Source: Cupriavidus laharis (GTDB lineage: Bacteria; Pseudomonadota; Gammaproteobacteria; Burkholderiales; Burkholderiaceae). From it: DNA of 64,000 nucleotides. The notes beneath the pieces were generated by a model, which saw only the letters and a program-made list of their open reading frames with translations, was not told where the DNA came from and did no database searches. Below are positions 1 to 15,446 of the stretch, in pieces. The stretch lies in NCBI RefSeq assembly GCF_914271435.1, contig NZ_CAJZAI010000010.1:62001-126000 (forward strand), written 5' to 3'. How positions within the stretch are numbered: the first letter of the stretch is position 1; each line of letters begins with the position of its first letter. Position numbers and translations under genes: made by a program.

Positions 1-716
1 CGGTCAATTTCGACTTCGCCGTGATCGGCCCGAGCGAGACCGAGGGCGGCATCGGCGTGCGCGTGACCGCGGCCAACAGCGACCGCGTGCAGGAGCGCGT
101 CACCGCTGCCGAGATGGCGGGCCTGCGCCCGCAAGTCATGGACGTCGAGGAATACGCGGTGCAGCGGACCATCGTGCAGATGCTCGGTGTGCCGCGCGAT
201 ATGTCGGAAGCCGACGCACGTGCGTTGCCGGTGGTGGCCGTCATTCACCTCGGCGGCAGCCGTTCCAAGGCCATCTTCTACCAGGGCTGGAAAGAGCTGT
301 ACGAGCAGCCCCTGAACAGCTACGGCGACCAGCTCACGCAGAGCGCGGCGCGCATGTTCACGCTCGACGCGCTCAAGGCCGAGATCAAGAAACGCAAGAA
401 CACGCTGCCGGAAGCCTGGCGCGCCCAGCTGCTCAAGCCATCGCTCGAAGCGCTGGCCATGGAAGTACAGGCCGCAGTGGGCAATTTCATCGCCAGCTCC
501 AGCCTGGGGCGGGTCGACGAGATCCTGCTGTCGGGCGGGCATGCGTCGCTGCTTGGCGTGCAGGCGGCCATCCAGCAGCAGACCCAGATCACCACCACGC
601 TGGCGAATCCGTTCGCCAACATGGTGACCAACGGCAAGGTCAACGAGCGCTATCTGCAGCGTGACCTGCCGGCGTACATCGTCAGCGCCGGACTGGCATT
701 GCGCGGCCTGCAATAA
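1..716 (+). CDS. pilM: PilM, type IV pilus inner-membrane ATPase (3' part)
   Basis: The window opens inside this gene; the open frame runs from base 3, so about 238 C-terminal residues are visible. PilM is a cytoplasmic actin-like protein that binds the N-terminus of PilN and couples the pilus motor to the PilNOP alignment complex. The visible part has actin-fold nucleotide-binding loops such as HLGGSRSKA and LLSGGHASLLGV, the typical C-terminal half of the family. A GTG at 21 is inside the gene and not the real start. It is followed 20 bases later by pilN, and the order pilM-N-O-P-Q supports the call. Confidence 0.93.
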   Translation, partial: VNFDFAVIGPSETEGGIGVRVTAANSDRVQERVTAAEMAGLRPQVMDVEEYAVQRTIVQMLGVPRDMSEADARALPVVAVIHLGGSRSKAIFYQGWKELYEQPLNSYGDQLTQSAARMFTLDALKAEIKKRKNTLPEAWRAQLLKPSLEALAMEVQAAVGNFIASSSLGRVDEILLSGGHASLLGVQAAIQQQTQITTTLANPFANMVTNGKVNERYLQRDLPAYIVSAGLALRGLQ

Positions 717-736
717 CGCACCCCGGGGGAATCCGA

Positions 737-1378
737 ATGTCAACGAACACGCTCCCGTCGGTCAACCTGCTGCCCTACCACGAAGCCCGCAAGGCTGCCC
801 GGCGCAAACGCGTCTACGGGATCCTTGGCGGCGCGGCGGCAGGTGGTGCGCTGGTGGTGCTGCTGGGCGGACTTTATATCGATCACCAGATCGAATCGGT
901 TGTCGGGCTGAACCAGGTGCTGACCGCCGAGAATGCGCGGCTGGACAGCCAGATCCGCGAGGTCAACACACTCAAGAAGGACATCGAGGCCCTGCTGCAG
1001 CGCCAGCAGGCCGTGGAAAGCCTGCAGACTGAGCGCAACCGGCCGGTGCAGCTGCTGGAGGAACTGGTGCGCCAGGTGCCGGAAGGGGTCTACCTGACCA
1101 GCCTCAAGCAGACGGGAGAGGCGTTCACGATCGCCGGCGTGGCGCAGTCCAACGAGCGCATTTCGGAGCTGTTGCGCAACATAGGCGCCGTGCCCTGGCT
1201 CGACAAGGCCGAACTGGTCGAGTCCAAGGCCGTGACGATGACCAACAACTTGCGTGAGCAGCGCCGCCTGTTCGATTTCTCCATGCGCTTCGCCTACCGC
1301 GCTCCCGAAACGCCGGCCGACAAGAAGAATGGTCCGGTACGCCCGGCCCAGGCGCCGGCCGCTAATGGAAAGGCCTGA
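737..1378 (+). CDS. pilN: PilN, type IV pilus assembly protein
   Basis: A 213-residue bitopic inner-membrane protein of the pilus alignment complex. Residues 9-14 read VNLLPY, the conserved PilM-binding motif near the N-terminus. A single membrane segment lies at about 27-49, followed by a coiled-coil region (about 55-105) rich in Glu, Gln and Leu and a periplasmic ferredoxin-like domain. The start is ATG with GGGGGA just upstream. It ends two bases before pilO, so translation is probably coupled. The tail (about 190-213) is Pro/Ala/Lys-rich and likely disordered. Confidence 0.95.
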   Translation: MSTNTLPSVNLLPYHEARKAARRKRVYGILGGAAAGGALVVLLGGLYIDHQIESVVGLNQVLTAENARLDSQIREVNTLKKDIEALLQRQQAVESLQTERNRPVQLLEELVRQVPEGVYLTSLKQTGEAFTIAGVAQSNERISELLRNIGAVPWLDKAELVESKAVTMTNNLREQRRLFDFSMRFAYRAPETPADKKNGPVRPAQAPAANGKA

Positions 1379-1380
1379 TC

Positions 1381-2049
1381 ATGGGGCTCAATACCGAAAT
1401 CAACCTGGCGGACCTGACGGGCCAGTTCCGCGGGCTCAACATGAACGAGCCGGAGACGTGGCCCGCAGCGCCGCGCGCGGTGTTCGCCATCATGGCGGCG
1501 GCGGTGGTGCTGCTGCTCGGATGGCAGTTCTATTGGAGCGGCAAGACCGACGAGCTGGACCGCCAGCGCGCGGAACAGGAGTCCCTCAAGCAGGCCTACC
1601 AGTCCAAGGTCGCGCAGGTCGCCAACCTGGAAGCGCTGCGCGAGCAGAAAAAGCAGGTCGAGCTGCGTGTCGCGCAACTTGAGCGCCAGCTTCCGAACAA
1701 GACGGAAATGGATGCCCTGCTCGCCGACGTCAACCACGCTGGCGTGGCGCGTGGCCTGCAGTTCGAACTGTTCAAGCCGCAGGCCGCCGTGCTCAAGCCT
1801 TACTTCGCCGAGATCCCAGTGAACCTGAAGGTGACGGGCCGCTACCACGACGTCGCGCAGTTCAATGCCGATGTCGCCGCCCTGTCGCGGATCGTGTCGA
1901 TGCAAAACCTGCAGCTTGCGAATACCAAGGATGGCGCGCTGACGATGGAGGCGGTCGCGATGGCCTACCGCACGCTGGACCCGGACGAGCAGGCCGCGCA
2001 ACGCAAGGCTGCCGCCAACGCTGCCAAGCCCGCCGGAGGTGCTAAATGA
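1381..2049 (+). CDS. pilO: PilO, type IV pilus assembly protein
   Basis: A 222-residue partner of PilN; the two form periplasmic heterodimers that link the PilM platform to PilP and the PilQ secretin. One membrane segment is seen at about 32-52, then a charged coiled coil (about 54-105), then a globular periplasmic domain ending with an Ala/Lys-rich tail. The ATG starts two bases after the pilN stop. Its stop codon overlaps the start of pilP in an ATGA arrangement, typical of translational coupling within this operon. Confidence 0.95.
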   Translation: MGLNTEINLADLTGQFRGLNMNEPETWPAAPRAVFAIMAAAVVLLLGWQFYWSGKTDELDRQRAEQESLKQAYQSKVAQVANLEALREQKKQVELRVAQLERQLPNKTEMDALLADVNHAGVARGLQFELFKPQAAVLKPYFAEIPVNLKVTGRYHDVAQFNADVAALSRIVSMQNLQLANTKDGALTMEAVAMAYRTLDPDEQAAQRKAAANAAKPAGGAK

Positions 2050-2582
2050 GCCGCCCCGTGAGCCTTTCCATGCGCCGTGCGGGCCTGCTCGCCGCCGCGC
2101 TGGCCGCCGGACTGCTGAGCGCGTGCGGTTCCAGCGACGAACAGGTGCTGCGCCAGTGGATGGATGCCACGCGCAACGCCAAGGCCCAGCCGCCCGCGCC
2201 GTTGCCCGAACCCAAGCCCTATGTGCCGCGCGAATACGCTGGGCGCAGCGCGCCGGAGCCGTTCGCGCAGGCCAAGATCGGCGAACTCAACAAGATGCTG
2301 GCGGAGTCGCCCGAAGCCGGGCGACGCCGCGAACCGCTGGAGGACTATCCGCTCGAAAACTTCAAGATGCTCGGCATGATGAAGAAACACGGCGAGACCT
2401 TCGGCATCGTACGTGTTGATAACAAGATCCACCATGTCAAGGTGGGTCAGTATCTCGGCCAGAGCTACGGCCGGGTGGTCCGCATCACCGATCAGGAGAT
2501 CGTGTTGCGCGAATTGGTCCGGGAAGGGGTATCCGAGTGGAAAGAGAAAATGACCAGCCTGAAGCTGGAGGTGTCGGCATGA
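2046..2582 (+). CDS. pilP: PilP, type IV pilus lipoprotein
   Basis: A 178-residue inner-membrane lipoprotein that connects PilNO to the PilQ secretin. The N-terminus is a lipoprotein signal peptide with lipobox LSAC and lipidated Cys27. After it comes a Pro-rich linker (about 45-75), then the HR-type beta domain (about 110-178) that docks onto the secretin N0 domain. It overlaps pilO and pilQ by four bases on each side. Length is normal for the family. Confidence 0.95.
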   Translation: MSRPVSLSMRRAGLLAAALAAGLLSACGSSDEQVLRQWMDATRNAKAQPPAPLPEPKPYVPREYAGRSAPEPFAQAKIGELNKMLAESPEAGRRREPLEDYPLENFKMLGMMKKHGETFGIVRVDNKIHHVKVGQYLGQSYGRVVRITDQEIVLRELVREGVSEWKEKMTSLKLEVSA

Positions 2583-4693
2583 CCCTGGGTCGCTGGTACC
2601 GAGCGCTTGCGGGCGCAATGACGATGGCACTCGCGCTGGCCGCTCCGGCGGCGCTTGCGCAGGGCAACCAGGTGAAGTCGGTCGACGCCAACGTGGTGGG
2701 CGAGCAGACCCTGTTCACCATCGACCTGCAGTCGCCGCCCGCGCAGAAGCCGGCGGACTTCACGACGCAGAATCCGGCGCGGATCGCAATCGATTTGTTC
2801 GATACCGGGTTTGCCGCGGGGCGTGCCCAGTATGACTACGGCGGCAAGCTGCTGCGCGGCGCCAGCGTCATGCAGATCGGCGACCGCACGCGCGTCGTGC
2901 TGGACCTGACCCGCACGGCGACCTACCGCACCGAGGTCCGCGGCAACCAGTTCGTGGTGCTGCTGGACAATGTCGCGCCCGCGGCCAAGGCGGCCGCGCC
3001 CACCTTTGCGGCACCTTCCGCACCGACTGCGGCTGCCGCGGCGCGTGCGTCCGTGCGCAACATCGACTTCCGCCGCGGCGCGGATGGGGCAGGGCGCGTG
3101 GTGGTGGACCTGTCCTCGCGCGATTCCGGCATCAATATCGCGCAGCAGGGCCAGAACGTGGTGGTCGACTTCCTTGGCACCACGCTGCCTGACAACCTGC
3201 GCCGCCGCTTCGACGTGAGCGATTTCGGCACGCCGGTGCAGGGTATGCGCGCGACGGATACCAGCGGCAATGCCCGCCTGGTCATCGAGCCGCGCGGCAA
3301 TTGGGAGTACAGCTCCTACCAGACCGACACCCAGTTCGTGGTGGAAGTGCGCCCCGTCAAGGAAGACCCGACCAAGCTGATCAGCGGTCCGGGCTACCGT
3401 GGCGAGCGCCTGTCGCTCAACTTCCAGAATATCGACATCCGCTCGCTGCTGCAGGTGTTTGCCGATTTCACGAACCTGAACATTATCACCAGCGACACCG
3501 TGCAGGGCAACATCACGCTGCGCCTGAAGGACGTGCCGTGGGACCAGGCGCTGCAGATCGTGATGGATGCCAAGGGGCTGGCGTCGCGCCGCAACGGCAA
3601 TGTGCTGTGGGTGGCGCCCAAGGCGGAGCTGGCTACCAAGGAGAAGCTCGAGCTGGAGTCGCAGCAGCAGATCAACGACCTGGAGCCTATCCGCAGCCAG
3701 GTGTTCCAGCTGAACTACCAGCGCGCCGAAGACGTGCGCAAGATGCTGCTGGGCGTGGCAACGGGCGGCGCACCGGGCGCGGCGGTGCCCACCGTCGGCG
3801 GCGCGGCCGGCATGGCGTCGCGCATGCTGTCCAAGCGAGGTTCGCTGACCGCTGATGCCCGAACCAATCAGTTGTTCGTGTCGGACATCGCCAGCAAGCT
3901 GGAGGAAGTGCAGAACTTCCTGGTCAAGATCGACATCCCGGTGCGCCAGGTCATCATCGAAGCGCGCATTGTCGAGGCGACCGATACGTTCAGCCGCAAC
4001 CTGGGTGTCAAGCTCGGCTTTGCCGGCCAGTACAACAATGCCAAGGTCGGGAACACCTACGGCAACGTGCTGCCTGGCGCTACGTCCGACAACGGCCCGT
4101 TCCTGAGCCTGCCGGCCGCCGCCATCAACGGCACGAACCCGGCGAACGTCGCGGTCAGTATCTTCAACAGCGCGGCTACCCGCTTCCTGGCGCTCGAACT
4201 CTCCGCGCTCGAGGCGGACGGCAAGGGCAAGATCATCTCAAGCCCGCGCGTGGTGACGGCCAACAACATCAAGGCCCTGATCGAGCAGGGCACGGAACTG
4301 CCTTACCAGGCGGCTACATCCAGCGGTGCCACGTCGGTCCAGTTCCGCAAGGCCAACCTGAAGCTCGAGGTGACGCCGCAGATCACGCCGGAAGGCAATG
4401 TGCTGCTCGACGTGGATGTGAACAAGGACAGCGTGGGCATCCAGACGACATCGGGCTTTGCCATCGACACCAAGCACGTGCAGACCCAGGTGCTGGTGGA
4501 CAACGGCGGTACGGTGGTGATTGGCGGTATCTACACGCAGACCGAAAGCACCGACGTGGACAAGGTGCCGCTGCTGGGTGACATCCCGGTGCTGGGCTAC
4601 CTGTTCAAGAACAACGCCAAGGTGCGCAACCGCACCGAACTGCTGGTGTTCCTGACGCCGCGTGTCCTGAATGAGAGCGTTACGTTGAAGTGA
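2579..4693 (+). CDS. pilQ: PilQ, type IV pilus secretin
   Basis: The outer-membrane secretin through which the pilus is extruded, 704 residues from the ATG at 2579. This start was chosen because it overlaps the pilP stop (ATGA) and begins a clean signal peptide cleaved after about residue 28 (AALAQG); the open frame extends upstream to 2537 inside pilP. Two AMIN-type peptidoglycan-binding regions (about 32-120 and 155-265), an STN/N0 region (about 290-370), an N1 domain, and the C-terminal secretin domain follow. The signature VPLLGDIPVLGYLF sits close to the C-terminus, as expected. A terminator lies about 60 bases downstream. Confidence 0.95.
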   Translation: MTLGRWYRALAGAMTMALALAAPAALAQGNQVKSVDANVVGEQTLFTIDLQSPPAQKPADFTTQNPARIAIDLFDTGFAAGRAQYDYGGKLLRGASVMQIGDRTRVVLDLTRTATYRTEVRGNQFVVLLDNVAPAAKAAAPTFAAPSAPTAAAAARASVRNIDFRRGADGAGRVVVDLSSRDSGINIAQQGQNVVVDFLGTTLPDNLRRRFDVSDFGTPVQGMRATDTSGNARLVIEPRGNWEYSSYQTDTQFVVEVRPVKEDPTKLISGPGYRGERLSLNFQNIDIRSLLQVFADFTNLNIITSDTVQGNITLRLKDVPWDQALQIVMDAKGLASRRNGNVLWVAPKAELATKEKLELESQQQINDLEPIRSQVFQLNYQRAEDVRKMLLGVATGGAPGAAVPTVGGAAGMASRMLSKRGSLTADARTNQLFVSDIASKLEEVQNFLVKIDIPVRQVIIEARIVEATDTFSRNLGVKLGFAGQYNNAKVGNTYGNVLPGATSDNGPFLSLPAAAINGTNPANVAVSIFNSAATRFLALELSALEADGKGKIISSPRVVTANNIKALIEQGTELPYQAATSSGATSVQFRKANLKLEVTPQITPEGNVLLDVDVNKDSVGIQTTSGFAIDTKHVQTQVLVDNGGTVVIGGIYTQTESTDVDKVPLLGDIPVLGYLFKNNAKVRNRTELLVFLTPRVLNESVTLK

Positions 4694-4754
4694 CGCGCAT
4701 CCCGGCGAGAATGAGGCGTAATTGGCGCCCGGGACGCCGGATGCAGTAGACTGC

Positions 4755-4785
4755 AAGGCCGCATCGACCGATGCGGCCTTTTTTT
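4755..4785 (+). terminator. Rho-independent terminator after pilQ
   Basis: AAGGCCGCATC (4755-4765) pairs with GATGCGGCCTT (4770-4780) in an 11-bp perfect stem with a GACC loop, followed by a run of seven T (4779-4785). It ends the pil operon and shows that the aroK frame open upstream of it is not coding. Confidence 0.9.
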
Positions 4786-4853
4786 GTCCGCAGGGGGCGT
4801 CCGCACGGCAATGCCGCATCAGCCACTTGCTGCCTGCGGCCCAACATAAGAAG

Positions 4854-5516
4854 ATGATGCAGTTTCCAACGGGGGAGGGCGGACCGGAATCCGCGCTCCC
4901 GAGCGACAATCCAGTGACAGCCTTGCCGACGGCCACGGAGACCGGCCGTCCCAACCTCTTCTTCGTCGGCCTGATGGGCGCCGGCAAGACCACCGTGGGC
5001 CGTACGGTCGCGCGGCGCCTGCACTATCCGTTTTTCGATTCCGATCATGAGCTCGAGGCGCACTGCGGCGTGCGCATCCCGGTGATCTTCGAGCACGAAG
5101 GCGAGGAAGGTTTCCGGGACCGCGAGGCGGCGATGATCCAGGAGCTGACCGGACGCAGCGGCATCGTGCTGGCCACTGGCGGCGGCGCCGTGCTGCGCGC
5201 CGAGAATCGCGAACTGCTCAAGTCCCGCGGTACGGTGGTCTACCTACGCGCGAGTCCGCACGATCTGTGGCTGCGCACCCGCCACGACCGCAACCGCCCG
5301 CTGCTGCAGACCGAGGATCCCAAAGGCAAGCTGGAAGCGCTCTACGCCGCGCGCGATCCGCTGTATCGCGAGGTGGCGGACTTCATCATCGAGACCGGCA
5401 AGCCGTCGGTGGCACAGCTTGCTAATATGGTGCTGATGCAGCTGGAAATGGCCGGTTTCCGCGTCGATCCCGCCGCTGCAGCGTCGGACCAGCCGGCTAA
5501 CGATACGCATTCATGA
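4854..5516 (+). CDS. aroK: Shikimate kinase
   Basis: Phosphorylates shikimate to shikimate 3-phosphate in the chorismate pathway. Counting from the ATG at 4854 (220 residues; an adjacent ATG at 4857 is equally possible), the P-loop GLMGAGKTT is at 39-47, the substrate Asp pair in FDSD at about 62-64, then the GGGAVL substrate loop and the RNRPLL lid. The open frame begins at 4722, but that part crosses the pilQ terminator, so the later start is preferred. The first 33 residues extend beyond the compact kinase core and look disordered. The stop overlaps the aroB start. Confidence 0.9.
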   Translation: MMQFPTGEGGPESALPSDNPVTALPTATETGRPNLFFVGLMGAGKTTVGRTVARRLHYPFFDSDHELEAHCGVRIPVIFEHEGEEGFRDREAAMIQELTGRSGIVLATGGGAVLRAENRELLKSRGTVVYLRASPHDLWLRTRHDRNRPLLQTEDPKGKLEALYAARDPLYREVADFIIETGKPSVAQLANMVLMQLEMAGFRVDPAAAASDQPANDTHS

Positions 5517-6619
5517 TCACGCTACAAGTTGACCTGGGAGAGCGCAGCTATCCCATCCATATCGGTACCGGCCTGCTCGGCGACGCCGAACTGCTGCGCC
5601 CGCACGTGCGCGGCCAGCACGCCGTCATCGTCACCAATGAAACCGTCGGACCGCTTTATGCGGCACGCGTCGAAGCCAGCCTGAAGGCGTTGGGCAAGAC
5701 CGTGCGGGTGGTGACGCTGCCCGACGGCGAGGCCTTCAAGCAGTGGGAAACGCTCAACCTGATCTTCGACGCGCTGCTGTCGGCGGGCGCCGATCGCAAG
5801 ACCACGCTGGTCGCATTGGGCGGCGGCGTGGTGGGTGACATGACCGGGTTTGCTGCAGCCTGCTACATGCGCGGCGTGCCGTTCGTGCAGGTGCCGACCA
5901 CGCTGCTGTCGCAGGTGGACTCGTCGGTGGGCGGCAAGACCGGCATCAACCACCCGCTCGGCAAGAACATGATCGGCGCGTTCCATCAGCCCAACGCGGT
6001 CATTGCCGACATCGACACGCTGGGCACGCTGCCGCCGCGCGAGCTGGCCGCGGGCATGGCCGAAGTGATCAAGCATGGCGCGATCGCCGATGCGGAGTAC
6101 TTCGCCTGGATCGAGCGCAATATCGCCGCGCTGAACAACTGCGACCCGGACCTGATGACGCTGGCCGTGCAACGCTCCTGCGAGATCAAGGCGGGCGTGG
6201 TGGCCCAGGACGAGCGCGAAGGCGGGCTGCGTGCCATCCTTAACTTCGGCCATACCTTCGGTCACGCCATCGAAGCCGGCATGGGCTACGGCGAATGGCT
6301 GCATGGCGAAGCGGTCGGCTGCGGCATGGTGATGGCAGCCGACCTGTCGCACCGCCTTGGCTTCATCGACGCCGAGACGCGTGCGCGCATCCGCGAACTG
6401 ACCCGGGCGGCGATGCTGCCCGTGGTCGCGCCGGAACTGGGCTCGGATCGCTACATCGAACTGATGAAGGTGGACAAGAAGGCCGAAGCCGGCAACATCA
6501 AGTTCATCCTGCTGAAGAAGCTCGGCGAAGCATTCATCACCACGGTTCCTGATGCTGACTTGCGCGCGACGCTGGCGCAGGCAATCTTGAAACCTCCGAC
6601 CGAGGCAACGGTCGCGTAA
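5513..6619 (+). CDS. aroB: 3-dehydroquinate synthase
   Basis: Second step of the shikimate pathway, converting DAHP to 3-dehydroquinate with NAD+ and a divalent metal. The 368-residue protein has the NAD-binding [13 protein letters not shown] segment (103-115), the [10 protein letters not shown] loop, and metal ligands E184, H247 and H264, which coincide in number with those of the E. coli enzyme. It starts within the aroK stop codon (ATGA), so aroK and aroB are coupled as in most proteobacteria. Complete and unremarkable. Confidence 0.97.
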   Translation: MITLQVDLGERSYPIHIGTGLLGDAELLRPHVRGQHAVIVTNETVGPLYAARVEASLKALGKTVRVVTLPDGEAFKQWETLNLIFDALLSAGADRKTTLVALGGGVVGDMTGFAAACYMRGVPFVQVPTTLLSQVDSSVGGKTGINHPLGKNMIGAFHQPNAVIADIDTLGTLPPRELAAGMAEVIKHGAIADAEYFAWIERNIAALNNCDPDLMTLAVQRSCEIKAGVVAQDEREGGLRAILNFGHTFGHAIEAGMGYGEWLHGEAVGCGMVMAADLSHRLGFIDAETRARIRELTRAAMLPVVAPELGSDRYIELMKVDKKAEAGNIKFILLKKLGEAFITTVPDADLRATLAQAILKPPTEATVA

Positions 6620-6666
6620 GTGATCGGTTATGCCTCGCAACCCTGACCTAGCCCACGGATTGCCGC

Positions 6667-7803
6667 ATGACCGACCTTGAAAGCCATCTCGCTCCCTACG
6701 CCGCCCGCTCCGCGCAGACGCGCGGGCGGGTTCATGCCGAGCCCGCGTCGTCGTCGCGCAGCGAATTCCAGCGCGACCGTGACCGCGTCATCCACAGTAC
6801 GGCCTTCCGGCGGCTGGAGTACAAGACCCAGGTCTTCGTCAACCATGAGGGCGACCTGTTCCGCACACGCCTGACGCACAGCCTGGAAGTCGCGCAGATC
6901 GCCCGCTCGATCGCGCGCAACCTGCGCCTGAACGAGGATCTCGTCGAAGCGATTTCGCTCGCGCACGACCTTGGCCACACCCCGTTCGGCCACGCCGGCC
7001 AGGACGCCCTCAATGCCTGCATGAAGAACCACGGCGGCTTCGAGCACAACCTGCAGAGCCTGCTGGTGGTGGACGAGCTGGAAGAGCGCTATGGCGGCTT
7101 CAATGGCCTGAACCTGACGTTCGAAACGCGCGAGGGCATCCTCAAGCACTGTTCGCGCGTCAATGCGGCCGCGCTTGGCGAGCTGGGCCGGCGCTTCCTG
7201 GAGGGCTCGCAGCCGTCGCTGGAAGCCCAGCTGGCGAACCTTGCCGACGAGATCGCGTACAACAATCACGATATCGACGACGGCCTGCGCTCGGGGCTGC
7301 TGACGCTGGAGCAGCTCGACGAGGTACCGATGTGGGGCCGCCACCGTGCCGAGGTGGCTGAGGCCTTCCCAGGCATCAATGGCCGGCGCGCCATCAACGA
7401 AACGGTGCGGCGCATGATCAACACGCTGATCGTGGACCTGATCGAGACCACCAGCCGCAATATTGCCGCCGCGAGCCCGCGCTCCATCGGCGCTGTGCGC
7501 GCGGCGGGGCCGCTGGTCGGGTTCAGCCCGCAGATCCACGAAGAGGCGGCTGCACTCAAGCGCTTCCTGTTCCGGCACCTGTACCGACATTATCTGGTGA
7601 TGCGCATGTCGTCCAAGGCGCAGCGCATCGTCTCCGATTTGTTCGGGGCCTTCATGTCGGATTCGCGCCTGCTGCCGCCCCAGTACCAGGCCGTGCACGG
7701 CGGGGACCAGCCGCGGCTGATCGCCAACTACATCGCCGGCATGACCGACCGCTATGCGATCCGCGAGCACCGGCGCATCTTCGCCGTGAGCGAAGGCAAC
7801 TAG
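6667..7803 (+). CDS. dgt: dGTPase-like dNTP triphosphohydrolase
   Basis: A 378-residue HD-domain hydrolase that splits dNTPs into deoxynucleoside and triphosphate. The HD metal site is clear: H71 in RLTHSLEV, then H100-D101 in the [13 protein letters not shown] motif with H104 and H109. The N-terminal [20 protein letters not shown] segment is characteristic of the bacterial dGTPase family. It corresponds to the shorter, multi-substrate class rather than the about 500-residue E. coli enzyme. It lies 47 bases after aroB and is probably in the same transcript, an arrangement common in Burkholderiaceae. Confidence 0.93.
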   Translation: MTDLESHLAPYAARSAQTRGRVHAEPASSSRSEFQRDRDRVIHSTAFRRLEYKTQVFVNHEGDLFRTRLTHSLEVAQIARSIARNLRLNEDLVEAISLAHDLGHTPFGHAGQDALNACMKNHGGFEHNLQSLLVVDELEERYGGFNGLNLTFETREGILKHCSRVNAAALGELGRRFLEGSQPSLEAQLANLADEIAYNNHDIDDGLRSGLLTLEQLDEVPMWGRHRAEVAEAFPGINGRRAINETVRRMINTLIVDLIETTSRNIAAASPRSIGAVRAAGPLVGFSPQIHEEAAALKRFLFRHLYRHYLVMRMSSKAQRIVSDLFGAFMSDSRLLPPQYQAVHGGDQPRLIANYIAGMTDRYAIREHRRIFAVSEGN

Positions 7804-7844
7804 CGCTCGATGAGCCGGGGCGGGCCCCCTCGGGTGCCCCGCAG

Positions 7845-7893
7845 AAATTGGGGACGGATCAGGCTATCATTCTGGGCAACCCGGTCCTGATCC
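7845..7893. repeat. Left flank of the RAYT element
   Basis: AAATTGGGGACGGATCAGG (7845-7863) resembles, in inverted orientation, sequences downstream of the transposase gene at 8684-8700 and 8729-8749. Inside it an 8-bp inverted repeat is formed by GGATCAGG (7856-7863) and CCTGATCC (7886-7893), ending 14 bases before the transposase ATG. It may be the left recognition end or a regulatory hairpin; which one cannot be decided here. Confidence 0.45.
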
Positions 7894-7906
7894 TTTCGCT
7901 TCCCCG

Positions 7907-8632
7907 ATGGCACGACTTCCCCGTTTTTCCCCGGCCGGCCTGCCGGCCCTTGTGTTGCAGCGCGGCAACAACCGGCAACCGGTGTTCCTGGGCCCGGACG
8001 ACTACCTGCACTACCTGGACTGCCTGCGCATGGCGGCGCGCGAGCACGACCTGGCCATTCATGCCTACGGCTTGCGGCCCAACCATATTCACCTGGTGGC
8101 CACGCCGCGTGGACCCGATTCGCTGAGCCTGACCATGCAGGCCGTGGGGCGCCGCTACGCACGCTACTTCAACCGCACGGCAGGCCGCACGGGCACGCTG
8201 TGGGAAGGACGCTTCCGGTCCGCGGTGTTCGATCCTGCCGAATGGATGCTGCCGGCGATGCTGTATGCCGAAGGCAACGCCATGCGGGCAGGCGAGGTCA
8301 TGACACCGGAGGCGGACTGCTGGAGCAGCTACCGCCACCACGTCGGCATTGAGGCCAGCACACTTGTGAGCGATCACTCCGCATATTGGGAGCTGGGCAA
8401 TACGCCGTTCGAGCGGCAGTCAAACTACCGGTCCCTCAGCAACGAGGGCCTGTCGGGCCGGACGCTCGCGACCTTGCGCAAGCACGCTCACAGCGGCTGG
8501 CCGCTCGGGGACGACGCTTTCCTTGCGCAACTCGAGCGTCAGGGCACACGGCGCGTGCAGCCGCTGCCAAAGGGCCGTCCGCGACGCGAACCGCTTGCCG
8601 AGACCCATGAATCCGACGAATCAGTGACGTAG
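7907..8632 (+). CDS. REP-associated tyrosine transposase (Y1, IS200-like)
   Basis: A 241-residue single-strand DNA transposase of the Y1/HUH superfamily. The metal-binding His-hydrophobe-His motif is H60-I61-H62 in RPNHIHLVATP. The nucleophilic Tyr is Y84 or Y87 in GRRYARYFN. The N-terminal LPALVLQRGNNRQPVF segment is typical of the RAYT branch. The C-terminal about 60 residues are basic. It stands alone between dgt and gltB with no partner gene, and related inverted sequences flank it (7845-7863 and 8684-8749). RAYTs are mostly domesticated and mobilise or maintain REP repeats; whether this copy is active is not visible. The frame is intact. Confidence 0.86.
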   Translation: MARLPRFSPAGLPALVLQRGNNRQPVFLGPDDYLHYLDCLRMAAREHDLAIHAYGLRPNHIHLVATPRGPDSLSLTMQAVGRRYARYFNRTAGRTGTLWEGRFRSAVFDPAEWMLPAMLYAEGNAMRAGEVMTPEADCWSSYRHHVGIEASTLVSDHSAYWELGNTPFERQSNYRSLSNEGLSGRTLATLRKHAHSGWPLGDDAFLAQLERQGTRRVQPLPKGRPRREPLAETHESDESVT

Positions 8633-8683
8633 TCAGCCCACCGGGGCGGCCAGATGTTGATTGCGCGCCGGTGCCCTCGCAAA

Positions 8684-8749
8684 ATAATGTGTCCCCATTT
8701 AACGTCATCTCCAAATCGGTGCGAATTTAAATGTGTTCTGACCCTATTT
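8684..8749. repeat. Right flank of the RAYT element
   Basis: Read on the minus strand, 8684-8700 gives AAATGGGGACACATTAT and 8729-8749 begins AAATAGGGTCAGAACACAT. Both resemble the left flank AAATTGGGGACGGATCA, so the gene is bracketed by inverted related sequences. The stretch is AT-richer than its surroundings. I infer that this is the right end of the RAYT unit. Confidence 0.45.
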
Positions 8750-8756
8750 AAAAACT

Positions 8757-8785
8757 TTGCAGGCTTTGTGGGATTCCCATATAGT
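8757..8785 (+). promoter_or_regulatory. Candidate sigma-70 promoter of gltBD
   Basis: TTGCAG (8757-8762) and TATAGT (8780-8785) are separated by 17 bases in an AT-rich island. The -10 matches consensus at five of six positions and the -35 at three. It would give a leader of nearly 190 bases before the gltB start. Confidence 0.45.
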
Positions 8786-8981
8786 TGCTCCACCCACAGT
8801 CATTGTGCGGCGCGTCACGCTCGTGTACGCCGCTGCGGTTCCCCGTAGTTTTCCTGTCAGCAGATGATGAGCCGGTCCAAACCGGCCCAGCCGGTGCAGA
8901 TTTGTGTCCGGCGCGCAGGCAGCAGTACGGTCCCGTTCGGTTTGCCCGGCATTCCGCGCAGCCTTCACCGGAATTCAGCCC

Positions 8982-13787
<4,806 letters not shown>

Positions 13788-13806
13788 TCCGCGGCACCAC
13801 GAGACA

Positions 13807-13885
13807 GGGACCGCAGCCAAGACAACACCGGCGGCGGTCCCGACAAGATACTGACCTCACAGCAAGGCCGGCCATGCCGGTCTTG
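13807..13885 (+). promoter_or_regulatory. Two hairpins in the gltB-gltD gap
   Basis: GGGACCGC (13807-13814) pairs with GCGGTCCC (13834-13841), and CAAGGCCGGC (13863-13872) pairs with GCCGGTCTTG (13876-13885) with one G-T pair. Neither is followed by a T-run, so they look like mRNA stability or processing structures rather than terminators. This is inference from sequence only. Confidence 0.4.
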
Positions 13886-13908
13886 CCCAGCAAGACCAAG
13901 GACGCAAC

Positions 13909-15372
<1,464 letters not shown>

Positions 15373-15392
15373 TCGGCTGAAAGGCTCTGTTC

Positions 15393-15428
15393 AAAAAGCC
15401 CGCCCGGTGGAAGCCAGGCGGGCTTTTT
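15393..15428. terminator. Bidirectional terminator between gltD and the GNAT gene
   Basis: AAAAAGCCCGCC (15393-15404) pairs with GGCGGGCTTTTT (15417-15428). A T-run follows the stem on both strands, so it can stop gltD (plus) and the convergent acetyltransferase gene (minus). Confidence 0.9.
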
Positions 15429-15446
15429 GTTTGCCCGTGACCGTGT

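Larger units (their letters stand above)
8633..8981. other. Intergenic region between RAYT gene and gltB
   Basis: About 350 bases without a supported gene. The left half holds the inverted sequences of the RAYT element; the right half holds a candidate promoter (8757-8785) and a roughly 200-base leader for gltB. Short open frames here have no family likeness. A GC-rich dyad, CCGGT-N(5)-ACCGG, lies near 8872-8886 in the leader; its role is unknown. Confidence 0.6.

Noticed and set aside
5522..6640. 372-residue minus-strand frame opposite aroB
   Set aside because: Shadow with His/Arg/Gln-rich composition; aroB has complete catalytic residues.
8654..8848. 64-residue frame between the RAYT gene and gltB
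   Set aside because: It runs through the inverted repeats and the gltB promoter region and has no ribosome-binding site or family likeness.
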